A stretch of DNA of 64,000 nucleotides from Hyphomonas sp. (GCA_013791775.1 VMTE01000044.1:242863-306862); one strand, 5' to 3'. Positions 36,253 to 44,906 are shown, counted from the stretch's first letter. The notes: generated from the letters alone by a model not told the origin. Numbers and translations: made by a program.

Positions 36253-37107
36253 TCAGCCGCCGCGCCGGAACGGCCTGATCAGCTGACTAATATAGGATGA
36301 TGGGTAGGCGGGCTGATTATCGATGCCGAGATCACCGGGAAAGAACCGGCGGTCTGCATCAAAGCGGGCTGTTCCCAAAATATGATCCCAGATTGTAGTG
36401 AACAGACCAAAGTTGACATTGCCCTCAGTCGAAGACTTGAGGTGATGAAACCTGTGAACGGGCGCAAGCGCGAGCAGACGGCGCAACGCGCCAATTTGCA
36501 TGTCGGCATTGGAATGCTGAAGGAGTAGCTGGATAGCTACTGCGAAAGCAAGCAGCACGGCGATATCAAGCGGCATGCCTGCGAGAATGAGCGGCGCGGT
36601 CCCTGCGAATAGCTCGATCGCCTGATGGAATGGATGCTTCATGAGGCCGTTGAAGCCGTACATCCGTGTTACGCTGTGATGTACGGCATGGAAACGCCAG
36701 AGGAATTCGTTTCGGTGGCTCGCCCAATGAATGAGAGTGATCCCGGCGTCGGCTAATAGGATTGCAATCAGCAACTGCGTCCAGAGTGGCCAGCTTTCAG
36801 GCCAGATTGTGGGGAAGGGTGTGAGGGCAGCCAAAAGCGGGATCAAAAGCACAGACATGACTATAGAGCTTTCATTGACGAGGGCGTGAAGACCGTCTCT
36901 CAAAGTATCGCCCTTTGGGTGGTTCCAGTCCTCCTGGTACGGAATATACTGCTCAGCAAGGAATGACATCGCGATTGCCGCAAGCAACAGCCCGGCAAGA
37001 CTGACTTTGGGTGCATCTGAATGTACAAGTGCGATTGCAGCGCCATTGAAGGTCAGCAGCATCAGGGGCGCATAGGTCCACTTGGTGATCTGTTTTAGAA
37101 TGGGCAT
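36253..37107 (-). CDS. sterol desaturase/fatty acid hydroxylase-family membrane protein
   Basis: 284 residues, five or six membrane segments. The eight-histidine di-iron pattern is present: HWASHR (about 127-132), HAVHHS (140-145) and HRFHH (219-223), with HPFHQ between. Such enzymes hydroxylate or desaturate lipids, carotenoids or sterols at the membrane using O2. It is an unusual neighbour in a copper island; remodelling of membrane lipid under metal stress is one guess. Same strand as the AraC gene upstream (84-base gap). Confidence 0.87.
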   Translation of the reverse strand: MPILKQITKWTYAPLMLLTFNGAAIALVHSDAPKVSLAGLLLAAIAMSFLAEQYIPYQEDWNHPKGDTLRDGLHALVNESSIVMSVLLIPLLAALTPFPTIWPESWPLWTQLLIAILLADAGITLIHWASHRNEFLWRFHAVHHSVTRMYGFNGLMKHPFHQAIELFAGTAPLILAGMPLDIAVLLAFAVAIQLLLQHSNADMQIGALRRLLALAPVHRFHHLKSSTEGNVNFGLFTTIWDHILGTARFDADRRFFPGDLGIDNQPAYPSSYISQLIRPFRRGG

Positions 37108-37191
37108 GGGGGCTCCGTTTGACTGCGAGCAGGCAAGTGTCGCCTCATTTGATCGCAGGGTAACGGGCGCAGCCCCGCCGTCTTGAACGAT

Positions 37192-37932
37192 TCAACAGCC
37201 TTGCCGCATCGGGGCAATCCGGACTTCCAGGCCAGAAAGGCCTGCGCCGGGCGAGACACCGAACCAGCGGCGCATGCGGCGCGTGAAATGGGATTGATCG
37301 GAAAAGCCGCCGGCCTCAGCCGCCTCGGCCAGACTTGCGTTGTCTGAAAGGGCGCGCGCTGCGCGTTGCAACTGCCGCCATTGCAGAACGTCTGAGATGG
37401 GCGCCCCGAATGTTGCATGTGATATCTGGCGCAAGCGACTGGGCGACACTCCAAGGTCGTGAGCAATCGAGGCTGGCGTGGCGGAGACAGGGGCGTCATC
37501 AAGCAGCTGTGTCAGCGATCTCTTTTGCTGTGCGGATTGTTCTCCAATTGCGAATGCACCCATCAGGCTAGCCGGCGAGCCGGTTTCGTTCAGCGCATCC
37601 AATGCGGCTGACAGGTGCGAATCTGCAAGGTTAAAGCCGCGTCCGTGACCCGATCCCTTTGGGGCAGCCCTTGCGCGGTCAAAGTAGATGCTTCGCAACC
37701 TTGTCTCGATCGGACCGATGGCATGTGCACATCCCGACGGTATGACCACGTACTGCCGCGGCGGGATGATCTGGAGTCTGCCGAAGCACTCGACTTCAAG
37801 CGGACCATCAATCCCCGCAGTCAGCTGGTGAGCGAGATGGGTATGAGGCGCGTTGGCGCCCGCCACGCCTTCCAGAATCGCCCATCCGTCTCCGATGGTG
37901 AGCGAGCCACGCCAGCGCTTTGCCTGATTCAA
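37192..37932 (-). CDS. AraC-family transcriptional regulator
   Basis: 246 residues. Residues 15-95 resemble a cupin-type sensor domain (HTHLAHQLTAGIDGP, then VVIPSGCAHAI with Cys-His). Residues 150-240 carry two helix-turn-helix motifs: SIAHDLGVSPSRLRQISHATFG and ASLAEAAEAGGFSDQSHFTRRMRRWFGVSP. The C-terminus ends GC. Its start overlaps the NTF2-like gene stop by 4 bases, so it is the distal gene of the pco/cop operon. It may control that operon or the hydroxylase downstream. Confidence 0.88.
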   Translation of the reverse strand: MNQAKRWRGSLTIGDGWAILEGVAGANAPHTHLAHQLTAGIDGPLEVECFGRLQIIPPRQYVVIPSGCAHAIGPIETRLRSIYFDRARAAPKGSGHGRGFNLADSHLSAALDALNETGSPASLMGAFAIGEQSAQQKRSLTQLLDDAPVSATPASIAHDLGVSPSRLRQISHATFGAPISDVLQWRQLQRAARALSDNASLAEAAEAGGFSDQSHFTRRMRRWFGVSPGAGLSGLEVRIAPMRQGC

Positions 37933-38411
37933 TGTTTTTCGTCCTCGGAGATCTTGGCCGAAGACCAGTGAATGTGGACAATCTTCCAGTCGCCATGAGT
38001 CTGTTGGAGAACCATGGTCTCCATCAGACGGCTGTTAACGGGCTTTCCCCGAAACGTGCCGGTCGACACAGCTTCAGTCATGATCGTTACCAGACCTGCG
38101 CCTTCGTAGACCCGCCGGTCGAGCACGGTTGTTTCGACCGCCTTGGAGAATTCGATGTCGGCGCTCATGTGATGGGAGCGGTATTCTTCAAACGAGCGCT
38201 CGAGGCCGCCACTTTCGGCGATTTGGACATCTGAGGCGAGCAGGCGCGCGAGGGTTGCCGTATCACCGGCATCAAGCGCCGCGCCAAAGGCGGTCACAAC
38301 CGCCACAGGCGAGCTTCCCTCCGTCTCAGGATGGGATCCTTCATGCGCCAGCGCAGGGTTTGCAAGGGCGACCATCGCGGCCGTCGTCAGGCTGAACAGG
38401 ATGGATTTCAT
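37929..38411 (-). CDS. exported NTF2/SnoaL-like protein
   Basis: 160 residues from ATG 38411 (AAGGAG upstream); a longer frame to 38459 lacks a signal start. Signal peptide ends near ALAHEG. The mature protein has the cone-shaped NTF2 fold pattern: AVVTAFGAALDAGDTATLARLLASDVQI, EEYRSHH, and a final WKIVHIHWSSA strand. Function unknown; His-rich segments at both ends could touch copper. It lies 10 bases after copD and overlaps the AraC gene. Confidence 0.83.
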   Translation of the reverse strand: MKSILFSLTTAAMVALANPALAHEGSHPETEGSSPVAVVTAFGAALDAGDTATLARLLASDVQIAESGGLERSFEEYRSHHMSADIEFSKAVETTVLDRRVYEGAGLVTIMTEAVSTGTFRGKPVNSRLMETMVLQQTHGDWKIVHIHWSSAKISEDEKH

Positions 38412-38421
38412 GTGAGTCTCC

Positions 38422-39252
38422 TTACTCGGTTGGACCAGAAAATGTTGTGGCGGCGGCAATCAGCACGAGGATGACCGCAAAAAGGATGGTGTCGATCCGG
38501 AGCGTGGACCGGAGCGCTGCGCGTCCTCGGGCCGGATCGGAGATGAGCTGGCGGGTGATGAGCGTCATGTTGAGCGCGCCGAGCCCGAGGATAATTGTTG
38601 CCAGCACGAGCTTGGCGGCAAGGAGCCGTCCGTATCCGGTGGTCAGGGCGGCCTCGAAGCCGCCATTTATCCGCCAGAAGAGATAGACTCCAGAGGCGAA
38701 GAGAAGGGGAACGAACAGGCGGGCAATGCGGCTGAAGCCTTCGGTGCGGCTCAGAACCTCTGCATCCGCCGTCGTGGTCATGGGCCAGAGCGTGGCGGGC
38801 GCACCCAGCCAGAAGCCTGCGATCAGAATGTGGCCCGCCACGACCCAAGGGGCAAATCCCGGCGACGCGAGCCCCGCCGTGTGCCCTGTCAACGCGAAGG
38901 CTGCACTGATACTTCCGGCGGCCAGGAGCGGTACGGCGCGATTTTTTGACCCGGCCGACATAACCAGGAGGACGGCGCCTGCGAACAAAACGAGGGCGGG
39001 GCGTCCCCCGCCTGCCCAGGTCCACCCGAATTGGTCTAAGGAAAAGGCGGAAGCCAGGCTGCCGCCCATCTGTGCGTTCAGGACGACAAGCCGCAGCGCC
39101 GCGGCGCCGGCCACGAGTGCGGCAATCCAGAGATAGGCGCGGCGGCTGGAGTGCAACCCCAGCGCTCCATGGAGCGCCGCAGCGATGCCGCCGAGGCTGG
39201 CTGCATAGAGCAGGACCTTGGTCGTGAAGTTTGCGGCGTCCAGGAGGAGCAT
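38422..39252 (-). CDS. copD: CopD-family copper resistance membrane protein
   Basis: 276 residues, eight predicted membrane segments. CopD features include FALTGHTAGL with a membrane His, VVAGHILIAGFWLGA with His, and a conserved GRLLAAKLVLATIILGLGALN segment. CopD works with CopC in moving or binding copper at the inner membrane. It starts 12 bases after the copC stop. Confidence 0.9.
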   Translation of the reverse strand: MLLLDAANFTTKVLLYAASLGGIAAALHGALGLHSSRRAYLWIAALVAGAAALRLVVLNAQMGGSLASAFSLDQFGWTWAGGGRPALVLFAGAVLLVMSAGSKNRAVPLLAAGSISAAFALTGHTAGLASPGFAPWVVAGHILIAGFWLGAPATLWPMTTTADAEVLSRTEGFSRIARLFVPLLFASGVYLFWRINGGFEAALTTGYGRLLAAKLVLATIILGLGALNMTLITRQLISDPARGRAALRSTLRIDTILFAVILVLIAAATTFSGPTE

Positions 39253-39264
39253 GGGTTGAAGCCC

Positions 39265-39618
39265 CTATTTCAATTCAAAAGCCGATTTGCCCGTCATCGG
39301 ATGGCCGTCCTTGGACATCGTGCGCCATTCCAGGGTGTAGTGGCCAGGCGCGAGATCCGGCAAAGGAATGGTGAACGTGTCGGACCTGTCCTTTGGCGGC
39401 GTGAAGCCCGTGTCGACCGTCTTGCCCGCGTCTGTGCGGATCGTGAACGCGACCAGGCCAACGGGCTGGCTGAAGCTGAATGAAAAGTCTGCAGGCAGCG
39501 TATCGATGACAGCGGCGTCTTCGATACTGGTCGTCTTTACACTGACATGGGCAAAGGCCGGGGCGGCGGCGATGGCCAGGGCCAGAACGGTCACGCTGAT
39601 GAGTCTGGAGAAGTGCAT
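39265..39618 (-). CDS. copC: CopC periplasmic copper-binding protein
   Basis: 117 residues from ATG 39618 (AAGGAC upstream). The signal peptide cleaves at AFA-HVSV, leaving His as the first mature residue, the N-terminal ligand of the Cu(II) site in CopC. The beta-barrel carries LPADFSFSFSQPVG and ends YTLEWRTMSKDGHPMTGKSAFELK, whose Asp-Gly-His-Pro provides the other ligands. A single Cu(II) site type is expected, as the Met-rich Cu(I) loop is lacking. Confidence 0.92.
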   Translation of the reverse strand: MHFSRLISVTVLALAIAAAPAFAHVSVKTTSIEDAAVIDTLPADFSFSFSQPVGLVAFTIRTDAGKTVDTGFTPPKDRSDTFTIPLPDLAPGHYTLEWRTMSKDGHPMTGKSAFELK

Positions 39619-39656
39619 TTGAAGTCCTTTCAAGAGAGATGTTCAGAGGTTTGGGT

Positions 39657-40454
39657 TCAGAACCAGAGCCGGATGCCGGTAACGAAGGAAAGGGATTCTG
39701 TGTCGTCGCCCCGGGCGCGAATATAGTTTGCCGTTTCGCCGGCCGATGTTTTCCAGTTGACTCCGACATAGGGCGCGAACTGGCGATCGATCTCATAACG
39801 CAGGCGAAGGCCGGCTTCGGCCGTCGAAATCCCCGCGCCGGTTTCAAGTTCCGGCACATCCTGAGCCGCGAGGTTCAGTTCCGCGCGAGGCTGCAGGATG
39901 AGGCGCTGCGTCAGACGGAATTCATACTCGGCTTCGAGACGGCCGGACAGGTCGCCTTTCTCACTCAGGAATACGGCACCGTCGACTTCGAACCAGTAGG
40001 GCGCCAGTCCTTGAACGCCCAGGACGGCGTAGGTGCGGGACGGTCCGGGTTTGAAGTCGTGGCGCAGACCCGCCTGGACATCGAAGTACCGGGCAATGGG
40101 TCGTGACCAGAGTGTCTGGATTTCGGCGTCTTCAAAGCGTCCGGCGTCCAGGTCGTAGTCAATCTCGGACTTGATCCAGAGCCGGTTCTCGTCCGTTCCC
40201 CACCATCCCTGGCCTCCGAGAAACAGGGCAGGCAAGCCTTCATTTGTCTGGTATTCGAACCGGTCGGCCAGAAGGAACAGTGTCGAGCCGCCGCCGTGCT
40301 CCTCCTTCAGGGCATCTTGCGACGCCTTGAATGCGTCCTTGTCCCAATAGGCTTCGGCCTGGGACCCTGGGATCGGCGCGTCTTGCGCCTTGGCGTATCC
40401 TGCCATCCCCAGCGAAAGCACGAGAAAGGCCGCGAGGTAATGCGTTCTGTTCAT
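39657..40454 (-). CDS. pcoB: PcoB/CopB outer membrane copper resistance protein
   Basis: 265 residues, signal peptide ending near AKAQD. The beta-barrel family marks are LLADRFEYQ, QGWWGTDENRLWIKSE, YFDVQAGLRHDF and the C-terminal aromatic strand ending LWF. The Met-rich N-terminal extension found in some CopB proteins is missing. It is thought to bind or pass copper at the outer membrane. The start overlaps the pcoA stop by 4 bases. Confidence 0.91.
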   Translation of the reverse strand: MNRTHYLAAFLVLSLGMAGYAKAQDAPIPGSQAEAYWDKDAFKASQDALKEEHGGGSTLFLLADRFEYQTNEGLPALFLGGQGWWGTDENRLWIKSEIDYDLDAGRFEDAEIQTLWSRPIARYFDVQAGLRHDFKPGPSRTYAVLGVQGLAPYWFEVDGAVFLSEKGDLSGRLEAEYEFRLTQRLILQPRAELNLAAQDVPELETGAGISTAEAGLRLRYEIDRQFAPYVGVNWKTSAGETANYIRARGDDTESLSFVTGIRLWF

Positions 40455-42304
40455 CTGCGGTGTCCTTCGTGTTGCTTGTCCACCTGGACGTAAGGTTGGG
40501 CGCGTTCTTCCGACGGCTGAGCAGGCGCCGGCGCATCTGCCGTGTGCCCGGTGTCAGCAATGTCTGACGCCCCGCGTGGCAGGACCGAGACGACCTGCAT
40601 CATCCCGGCATGCATATGAAAGAGGAGGTGGCAGTGAAACGCCCAGTCGCCGACATGATCTGCCGTTACGTCGAAGGAGAGGCGTTCGGCTGGCTTGACG
40701 ATTACGGTATGCTTGCGCGGCTTGTGATCGGTATTGTCGACGACGAGATCGAAAAACATGCCGTGCAAGTGGATCGGGTGGGTCATCATCGTATCGTTCA
40801 CAAGGGTGACGCGCAGGCGTTCACCTTCATGGAATATGATCGGGCTTGTGATCTCGCTGAGCTTCACACCGTCGAAGGACCACATATAGCGTTCCATGTT
40901 GCCGGTGAGGTGGATCTCCATTTCGCGACCCGGCGCGCGCGTGTCGGGGTTGGACACCAGGCTGCGCAACTGAGAATAGCTGAGCGCCCGGTGGGGGACG
41001 GATTCGAGCCCCAGGCCCGGCTCGTCGATCCGGCTGACACGCACCATCGCGACATTGTCGACACCGACGCCCATCCTATGGTCATGGGTCTGGGCAACCG
41101 GGTCGGATATGGTCATGCTGCCATGGTCCATACCGGCCATACTGCCGTGATCCATTCCGGCCATGGAGCCGTGATCCATCGATGACATGTCCATGCCCAT
41201 GTCTCGGTGCGTCAGAACCGGCGGTTCGCGAAGCAGGGGGGCGGTTGCGACGAGACCCGTTTCGGGCGCCAGGGTGGCGACAACCTGACCGGACCGTTCC
41301 ATGGATTCCGCGACAAGGGCAAAGGCCCGGGCACGCGTCGGGGTGACGAGCACGTCGTAGGTTTCGGCCACTCCGATCTGGAACTCGTCAGTTTCAACGG
41401 GCTGGACATGAAGTCCGTCGGCCGCAACTACGGTCATGGGCAGTCCCGGTATGCGGAAATTGAAGATCGTCATGGCCGAGGCATTGATGATCCGCAAGCG
41501 GATGCGTTCGCCGGAGTTGAAGATCGCGGTCCAGTTGTCTTCGGTCGCGTGACCGTTGATGAGGTAGGTATAGGCTGCGGCTGTGACGTCTGAAATATCG
41601 GTTGGCGACATACGCATGGCGCCCCAGGAGGCGCGGTCCGACAGCGTCGGGCCGAGACCGTTGTCTCGCGCGTCCCTGACGAAGTCACCCACGGTCCGCT
41701 GCTGGAAATTGTAGACCGCCGCATCTTTCTTCAAACGGGCATATACCTTGTGCGGATGTTCGAAGCTCCAGTCGGACAGGACCAGCACATACTCACGGTC
41801 TGCCTGGACCGGATCGGCATCCGCAGGATCGATGATCAACGGCCCGTAATGGCCTTGCTGCTCCTGGAGGCCTGAATGGGAATGGTACCAGTAGGTGCCG
41901 CTCTGTGGGACGGCGAATTCATAGGTGAAGCTCGATTTCGGCTTGATGCCGGGGAAGGATATCCCGGGGACTCCGTCCATATGGAAAGGCACCAGAAGCC
42001 CGTGCCAGTGGATGGATGTGTCTTCATCAAGTGTATTATTGACCTTGAGGGTCACCTTCTCGCCTTCGCGGAACCGGATGAGCGGCCCGGGAAGCGTCCC
42101 GTTGAGTGTGATCGCGTGACCCGTGTGTCCCGCGATGTTCACGGCGCTGTGCCCGATGGTGAGATCGAACGCGGTGCCGCGGGATTCGAATATGCCGGTA
42201 TTGCCTGCATTGGCGCTGCGGGCCCAGGCAGGCAGGAGCGCTGCAGACGCGGTCATCACGCTGCCGGCGGCAGCGGTCCGCAGAAGATGTCGTCGAGTGA
42301 ACAT
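40451..42304 (-). CDS. pcoA: PcoA/CopA multicopper oxidase
   Basis: 617 residues from ATG 42304, which begins a Tat signal (RRHLLRTAAAG); the frame extends upstream without signal. Copper sites: SIHWHG, YWYHSHSG, HPIHLHG and the type 1 segment HCHLLFHMHAGMM near the C-terminus. Between domains 2 and 3 is a tandem Met/His repeat (MDHGSMAG three times) that binds extra copper. The enzyme oxidises Cu(I) to less toxic Cu(II) in the periplasm. Final residues are His-rich. Confidence 0.95.
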   Translation of the reverse strand: MFTRRHLLRTAAAGSVMTASAALLPAWARSANAGNTGIFESRGTAFDLTIGHSAVNIAGHTGHAITLNGTLPGPLIRFREGEKVTLKVNNTLDEDTSIHWHGLLVPFHMDGVPGISFPGIKPKSSFTYEFAVPQSGTYWYHSHSGLQEQQGHYGPLIIDPADADPVQADREYVLVLSDWSFEHPHKVYARLKKDAAVYNFQQRTVGDFVRDARDNGLGPTLSDRASWGAMRMSPTDISDVTAAAYTYLINGHATEDNWTAIFNSGERIRLRIINASAMTIFNFRIPGLPMTVVAADGLHVQPVETDEFQIGVAETYDVLVTPTRARAFALVAESMERSGQVVATLAPETGLVATAPLLREPPVLTHRDMGMDMSSMDHGSMAGMDHGSMAGMDHGSMTISDPVAQTHDHRMGVGVDNVAMVRVSRIDEPGLGLESVPHRALSYSQLRSLVSNPDTRAPGREMEIHLTGNMERYMWSFDGVKLSEITSPIIFHEGERLRVTLVNDTMMTHPIHLHGMFFDLVVDNTDHKPRKHTVIVKPAERLSFDVTADHVGDWAFHCHLLFHMHAGMMQVVSVLPRGASDIADTGHTADAPAPAQPSEERAQPYVQVDKQHEGHRR

Positions 42305-42371
42305 GGAGAATGCCTTTTTCAATTGCGCGGACGTCCCTGCGCGGCGGGGGGCCACGCAGGGGGCAACCGCA

Positions 42372-42950
42372 TCAGTGCTGGCTGTGATCGCCCGAGATCT
42401 TTTCGGTTTCGGACGGTTTTGTCGCCTGGTCCGTCTTCATTCCGGGCATCTGGCTATGGTCCATGCTCTTCATGGCGCTATGGTCCATTTCAGGCATTGA
42501 GCCATGATCCATGCCGCTCATCTCGCAGGCTTTCCCGCTCTTTGCGGTTATCGCCATGGCGGTTTCGTGCATCTTGCCCATGCAAGCTTCGTACAGGCCT
42601 TCTGATGCATCGAGTGCGCAGATGGCCTCAATCCGGTAGGAGGCCGACTTTGTATCTTCGACGAACAGGATGTGGACGCGGTCGCCTTCAGCAAAAGCCG
42701 AAAGGTCGATACCCTTCGCCACCTTGAAGTCCATTGCCATCGCATCCCAGCCGAGCGCGGCGATGGGGCCATGATTCAGTGTGACTTTCGACGCTTTGAC
42801 GTCGAGGCCGGCGACTTTGCCTTCGCCCATTGGCAGGCCGCAAGCTCCGGAATGGTCCATTTCTGCGGCCATGTTGTTGGATTCAAGCGCCAAGGCAGGC
42901 GCGGCTGAAAACCCGAAGGCTGCCGCGATGATCAGATGTGAGAGTTTCAT
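42372..42950 (-). CDS. CusF-like copper-binding protein with Met/His-rich tail
   Basis: 192 residues, signal peptide ending ALALE. A CusF-like barrel (about 45-110) has LNHGPIAALGWDAMAMDF, supplying His and the Met pair, and FAEGDRVHILFVED. The tail from residue 135 contains MDHGSMPEMDHSAMKSMDHS, the same repeat type as in PcoA. It probably scavenges periplasmic copper and feeds PcoA. It lies 67 bases upstream of pcoA in the same operon. Confidence 0.88.
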   Translation of the reverse strand: MKLSHLIIAAAFGFSAAPALALESNNMAAEMDHSGACGLPMGEGKVAGLDVKASKVTLNHGPIAALGWDAMAMDFKVAKGIDLSAFAEGDRVHILFVEDTKSASYRIEAICALDASEGLYEACMGKMHETAMAITAKSGKACEMSGMDHGSMPEMDHSAMKSMDHSQMPGMKTDQATKPSETEKISGDHSQH

Positions 42951-43064
42951 GGGAAGAATGTCCTATGGAATTGATCGATGAGGAAGCGGGCGGTTATTGC
43001 GCGCACCTCCGATTGATGAAATTGGCGGCGCTGCCCGTGAGGCGTGCGCACAGGTCATCAGGGA

Positions 43065-43487
43065 TCAATTCTGCAGGCGGATCTTCAGTGTCACGAGGGA
43101 CGGCCGGGACCGGGGAGGACCTCTGGCTGGTTCGATTCTCTGGTCGGCGAGTCTGAAAAGATTGGCAGGTGTCGTCTCCGGCCTCGATGGCAGGATGGCG
43201 ATAGCGGCCGGCGAAGGGGGGCCAGCCATGGCCAGAGCCTCGGCCGGAAGTGCATTGACTGCGCAAGGGGGGCAATCATGGCGCTGATCTTCGCAACCTT
43301 GATCACCGTGCGCGTCTTGCGTGGCGTCCGGCTGTACAGCGTGATCGGTGTGGCCGACTGTCACCGACAGTACAGCATCTCGCCCCGTCTGCGCACCCGC
43401 GACGGCCGCGCAGGCGCACGCAGCATGTCCGGCGCCCAGTGCAAGCAGGGCGAGAGCGACAATGGTGCGGCGAAGGGAGTCCAGCAT
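43065..43487 (-). CDS. small exported Cys/His-rich protein heading the pco/cop operon
   Basis: 140 residues from ATG 43487. Signal-like N-terminus, then ACACAAV, a His/Asp/Gln segment (HTDHAVQPDATQDAHGD) and a CEDQRHDCPPC cluster. The C-terminus ends VTLKIRLQN, similar to the end of the protein at 32457-32879. It is the first gene behind the CsoR-like operator at 43523. Likely a periplasmic metal-binding accessory; exact role unknown. Confidence 0.7.
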   Translation of the reverse strand: MLDSLRRTIVALALLALGAGHAACACAAVAGAQTGRDAVLSVTVGHTDHAVQPDATQDAHGDQGCEDQRHDCPPCAVNALPAEALAMAGPPSPAAIAILPSRPETTPANLFRLADQRIEPARGPPRSRPSLVTLKIRLQN

Positions 43488-43522
43488 GGAGCGTTGACCA
43501 ACCAATCTCGAGTCGCTATTTA

Positions 43523-43537
43523 TACCCTATGGAGGTA
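43523..43537. promoter_or_regulatory. CsoR-like operator between csoR and the pco/cop operon
   Basis: TACCCTATGGAGGTA, flanked by ATA/TATA, the same palindrome type as at 36217-36231. It lies in the 58-base gap between divergent genes and covers the GGAGG of csoR, so one bound repressor could shut both directions. Confidence 0.75.
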
Positions 43538-43545
43538 TATGTCAA

Positions 43546-43821
43546 ATGCATCAATCCCAACCTAAATCGGTTGTAACGCGGCTCAAAAGAATAGAAGGCC
43601 AGGTGCGGGGCGTTGCCGGCATGGTCGAGGGAGGCCGGTACTGCATGGATATCCTCACCCAGGTCCAGGCCATCAAGGCCGCGCTCGGCAAGGTTGAAGA
43701 TGAACTCCTGAAAAACCATGCCGCGCACTGCGTGGAAGAAGCGATCCGCGACGGTGATGCCGAAAGCCAGAGGCAGAAATTTTCCGAACTCGTGGACCTC
43801 TTCGGGAAGTACAGGAGCTGA
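43546..43821 (+). CDS. csoR: CsoR copper-sensing repressor
   Basis: 91 residues, all-helical CsoR/RcnR family. The Cu(I) triad is present in the right spacing: Cys33 (GGRYCMD), His58 and Cys62 (KNHAAHC), i.e. C-x24-H-x3-C, which separates CsoR from RcnR and FrmR. RLKRIEGQVRGVAGMVE is the conserved first helix. Apo-CsoR binds TACCCC-type palindromes and Cu(I) releases it. Divergent from the pco operon and probably autoregulated. Confidence 0.94.
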   Translation: MHQSQPKSVVTRLKRIEGQVRGVAGMVEGGRYCMDILTQVQAIKAALGKVEDELLKNHAAHCVEEAIRDGDAESQRQKFSELVDLFGKYRS

Positions 43822-43865
43822 ATAAGAGGTCGAAGTAGTCTACCCGGCCCTGGGTGCGCATCAAA

Positions 43866-44279
43866 TCAAAAAAGCCGCCAGGCAAGGACAACGGTCGCGG
43901 CGAGGGCGATCCGCACGCTGATCACCTGCAGGCGATTTCGCGACGGGATCAGATTTTTCAGCGTCTGAGGTACCGACATCGGCTTGAAAGCCGAGACATT
44001 GGCGCCGCCGGTATTTCCCACGGGCACCCAACCGAAGATGAAGGCTGGGACGGTGGCGGCCAGCCGGTTGATTTGACCAATGATCTCGCGCTTGTCACTG
44101 CGAGCGATCCCCACGCGCAGCATCCAGAGGTGAACCGTGACATGAGGCAGCAGGTACTGCTGTCCGAGAATGTGTGCGGTCTCCAGTTCGGAGAAAGCTG
44201 CGACGAAATTCTTCATCTGAAAATGGGTCCTGGCGGCCAAGAGCCTTTCATGGAAAGCGGACCGGAGTTCGGGGGTCAA
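43866..44279 (-). CDS. DUF3703 protein
   Basis: 137 residues. Marker segments are [29 protein letters not shown], with several His in helical arrangement, and [19 protein letters not shown]. One membrane helix near the C-terminus ([13 protein letters not shown]). DUF3703 genes often accompany metal efflux genes; function unknown. The start overlaps the small lipoprotein stop by 4 bases. It converges with csoR. Confidence 0.83.
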   Translation of the reverse strand: MTPELRSAFHERLLAARTHFQMKNFVAAFSELETAHILGQQYLLPHVTVHLWMLRVGIARSDKREIIGQINRLAATVPAFIFGWVPVGNTGGANVSAFKPMSVPQTLKNLIPSRNRLQVISVRIALAATVVLAWRLF

Positions 44280-44506
44280 TTTGCACCTGTCTCATGCTCG
44301 GCGATCGCCGACGCTGCTCTGGCTTTGCAGGACCGGTAAAGCACAAGCCGCGATGCCCGGAAAGATCTCACCCGGCCGGCAGGTCTGGGGCCGCAGGCTT
44401 TCGTCGTTTGCACGATTTCAGACGCTTTGACCGGTTTGGTCGGCCCGGCAGAACTGGCACATGCGGTCAGAGCGAGGATAGCGGCGAAAAGGATGATGGG
44501 TTTCAT
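44276..44506 (-). CDS. small lipoprotein, unknown function
   Basis: 76 residues from ATG 44506, with AAGGACG upstream and lipobox LTAC (Cys16). The mature part is short and basic with two further cysteines (KACGPR, YRSCKAR). The frame extends far upstream but without a signal or recognisable domain. Coupled to the DUF3703 gene by a 4-base overlap. Could be a small entericidin-like or metal-binding lipoprotein. Confidence 0.6.
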   Translation of the reverse strand: MKPIILFAAILALTACASSAGPTKPVKASEIVQTTKACGPRPAGRVRSFRASRLVLYRSCKARAASAIAEHETGAN

Positions 44507-44562
44507 GAAGTCGTCCTTGTTTCCGGATTGCAGCACAGGCACGAAATGGTCATTAGGGCGGG

Positions 44563-44893
44563 ATGGATATGCGCGAGACGTTTCTTGTGTATGTGGGTGC
44601 GGCGGCGGCTGAGATCGTCGGCTGTTTTGCGTTTTTGGGCCTGGTTGAGGCTCGGCAAGTCGGTGCGCTTGGCGTTGCCGGGCGCTGCTTGCCTGATCGT
44701 CTTCGCCTGGCTGCTGACACGGGTCGAAACGGCTGCGGCGGGATGCGCCTATGCGGCTTATGGCGGAGTCTACATTACGAGATCCATTGTCTGGCTCTGG
44801 ACTGTCGAAGGCGTGCGCCCTGACCGCTGAGATGGTCTGGGCGCCGCGTTCTGCCTCCTTGGCGCAGCGTTCATTCTTCAGGGGACACGGGCG
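44563..44893 (+). pseudogene. ynfA: ynfA (UPF0060 small membrane protein), broken twice
   Basis: The N-terminus [20 protein letters not shown] and CFAF lies in one frame; the rest ([10 protein letters not shown], then [22 protein letters not shown], then VEGVRPDR) continues in another. A run of five T at 44632-44636 where four would restore the frame explains the shift. A second lesion, TGA at 44828-44830, replaces the Trp expected after VRPDR; family-like GAAFCLLGAAFIL follows it. YnfA-type proteins are four-helix SMR-like membrane proteins. Two independent lesions argue for a decayed gene rather than a reading error. Confidence 0.85.
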
Positions 44894-44906
44894 CCGGGCT
44901 GTTCCC

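Noticed and set aside
41090-41190. Repeated ATGGxxCATxCC units that look like a short tandem DNA repeat or CRISPR-like pattern
   Set aside because: They encode the Met/His repeat of PcoA in frame; unit length and lack of spacers exclude a CRISPR array.
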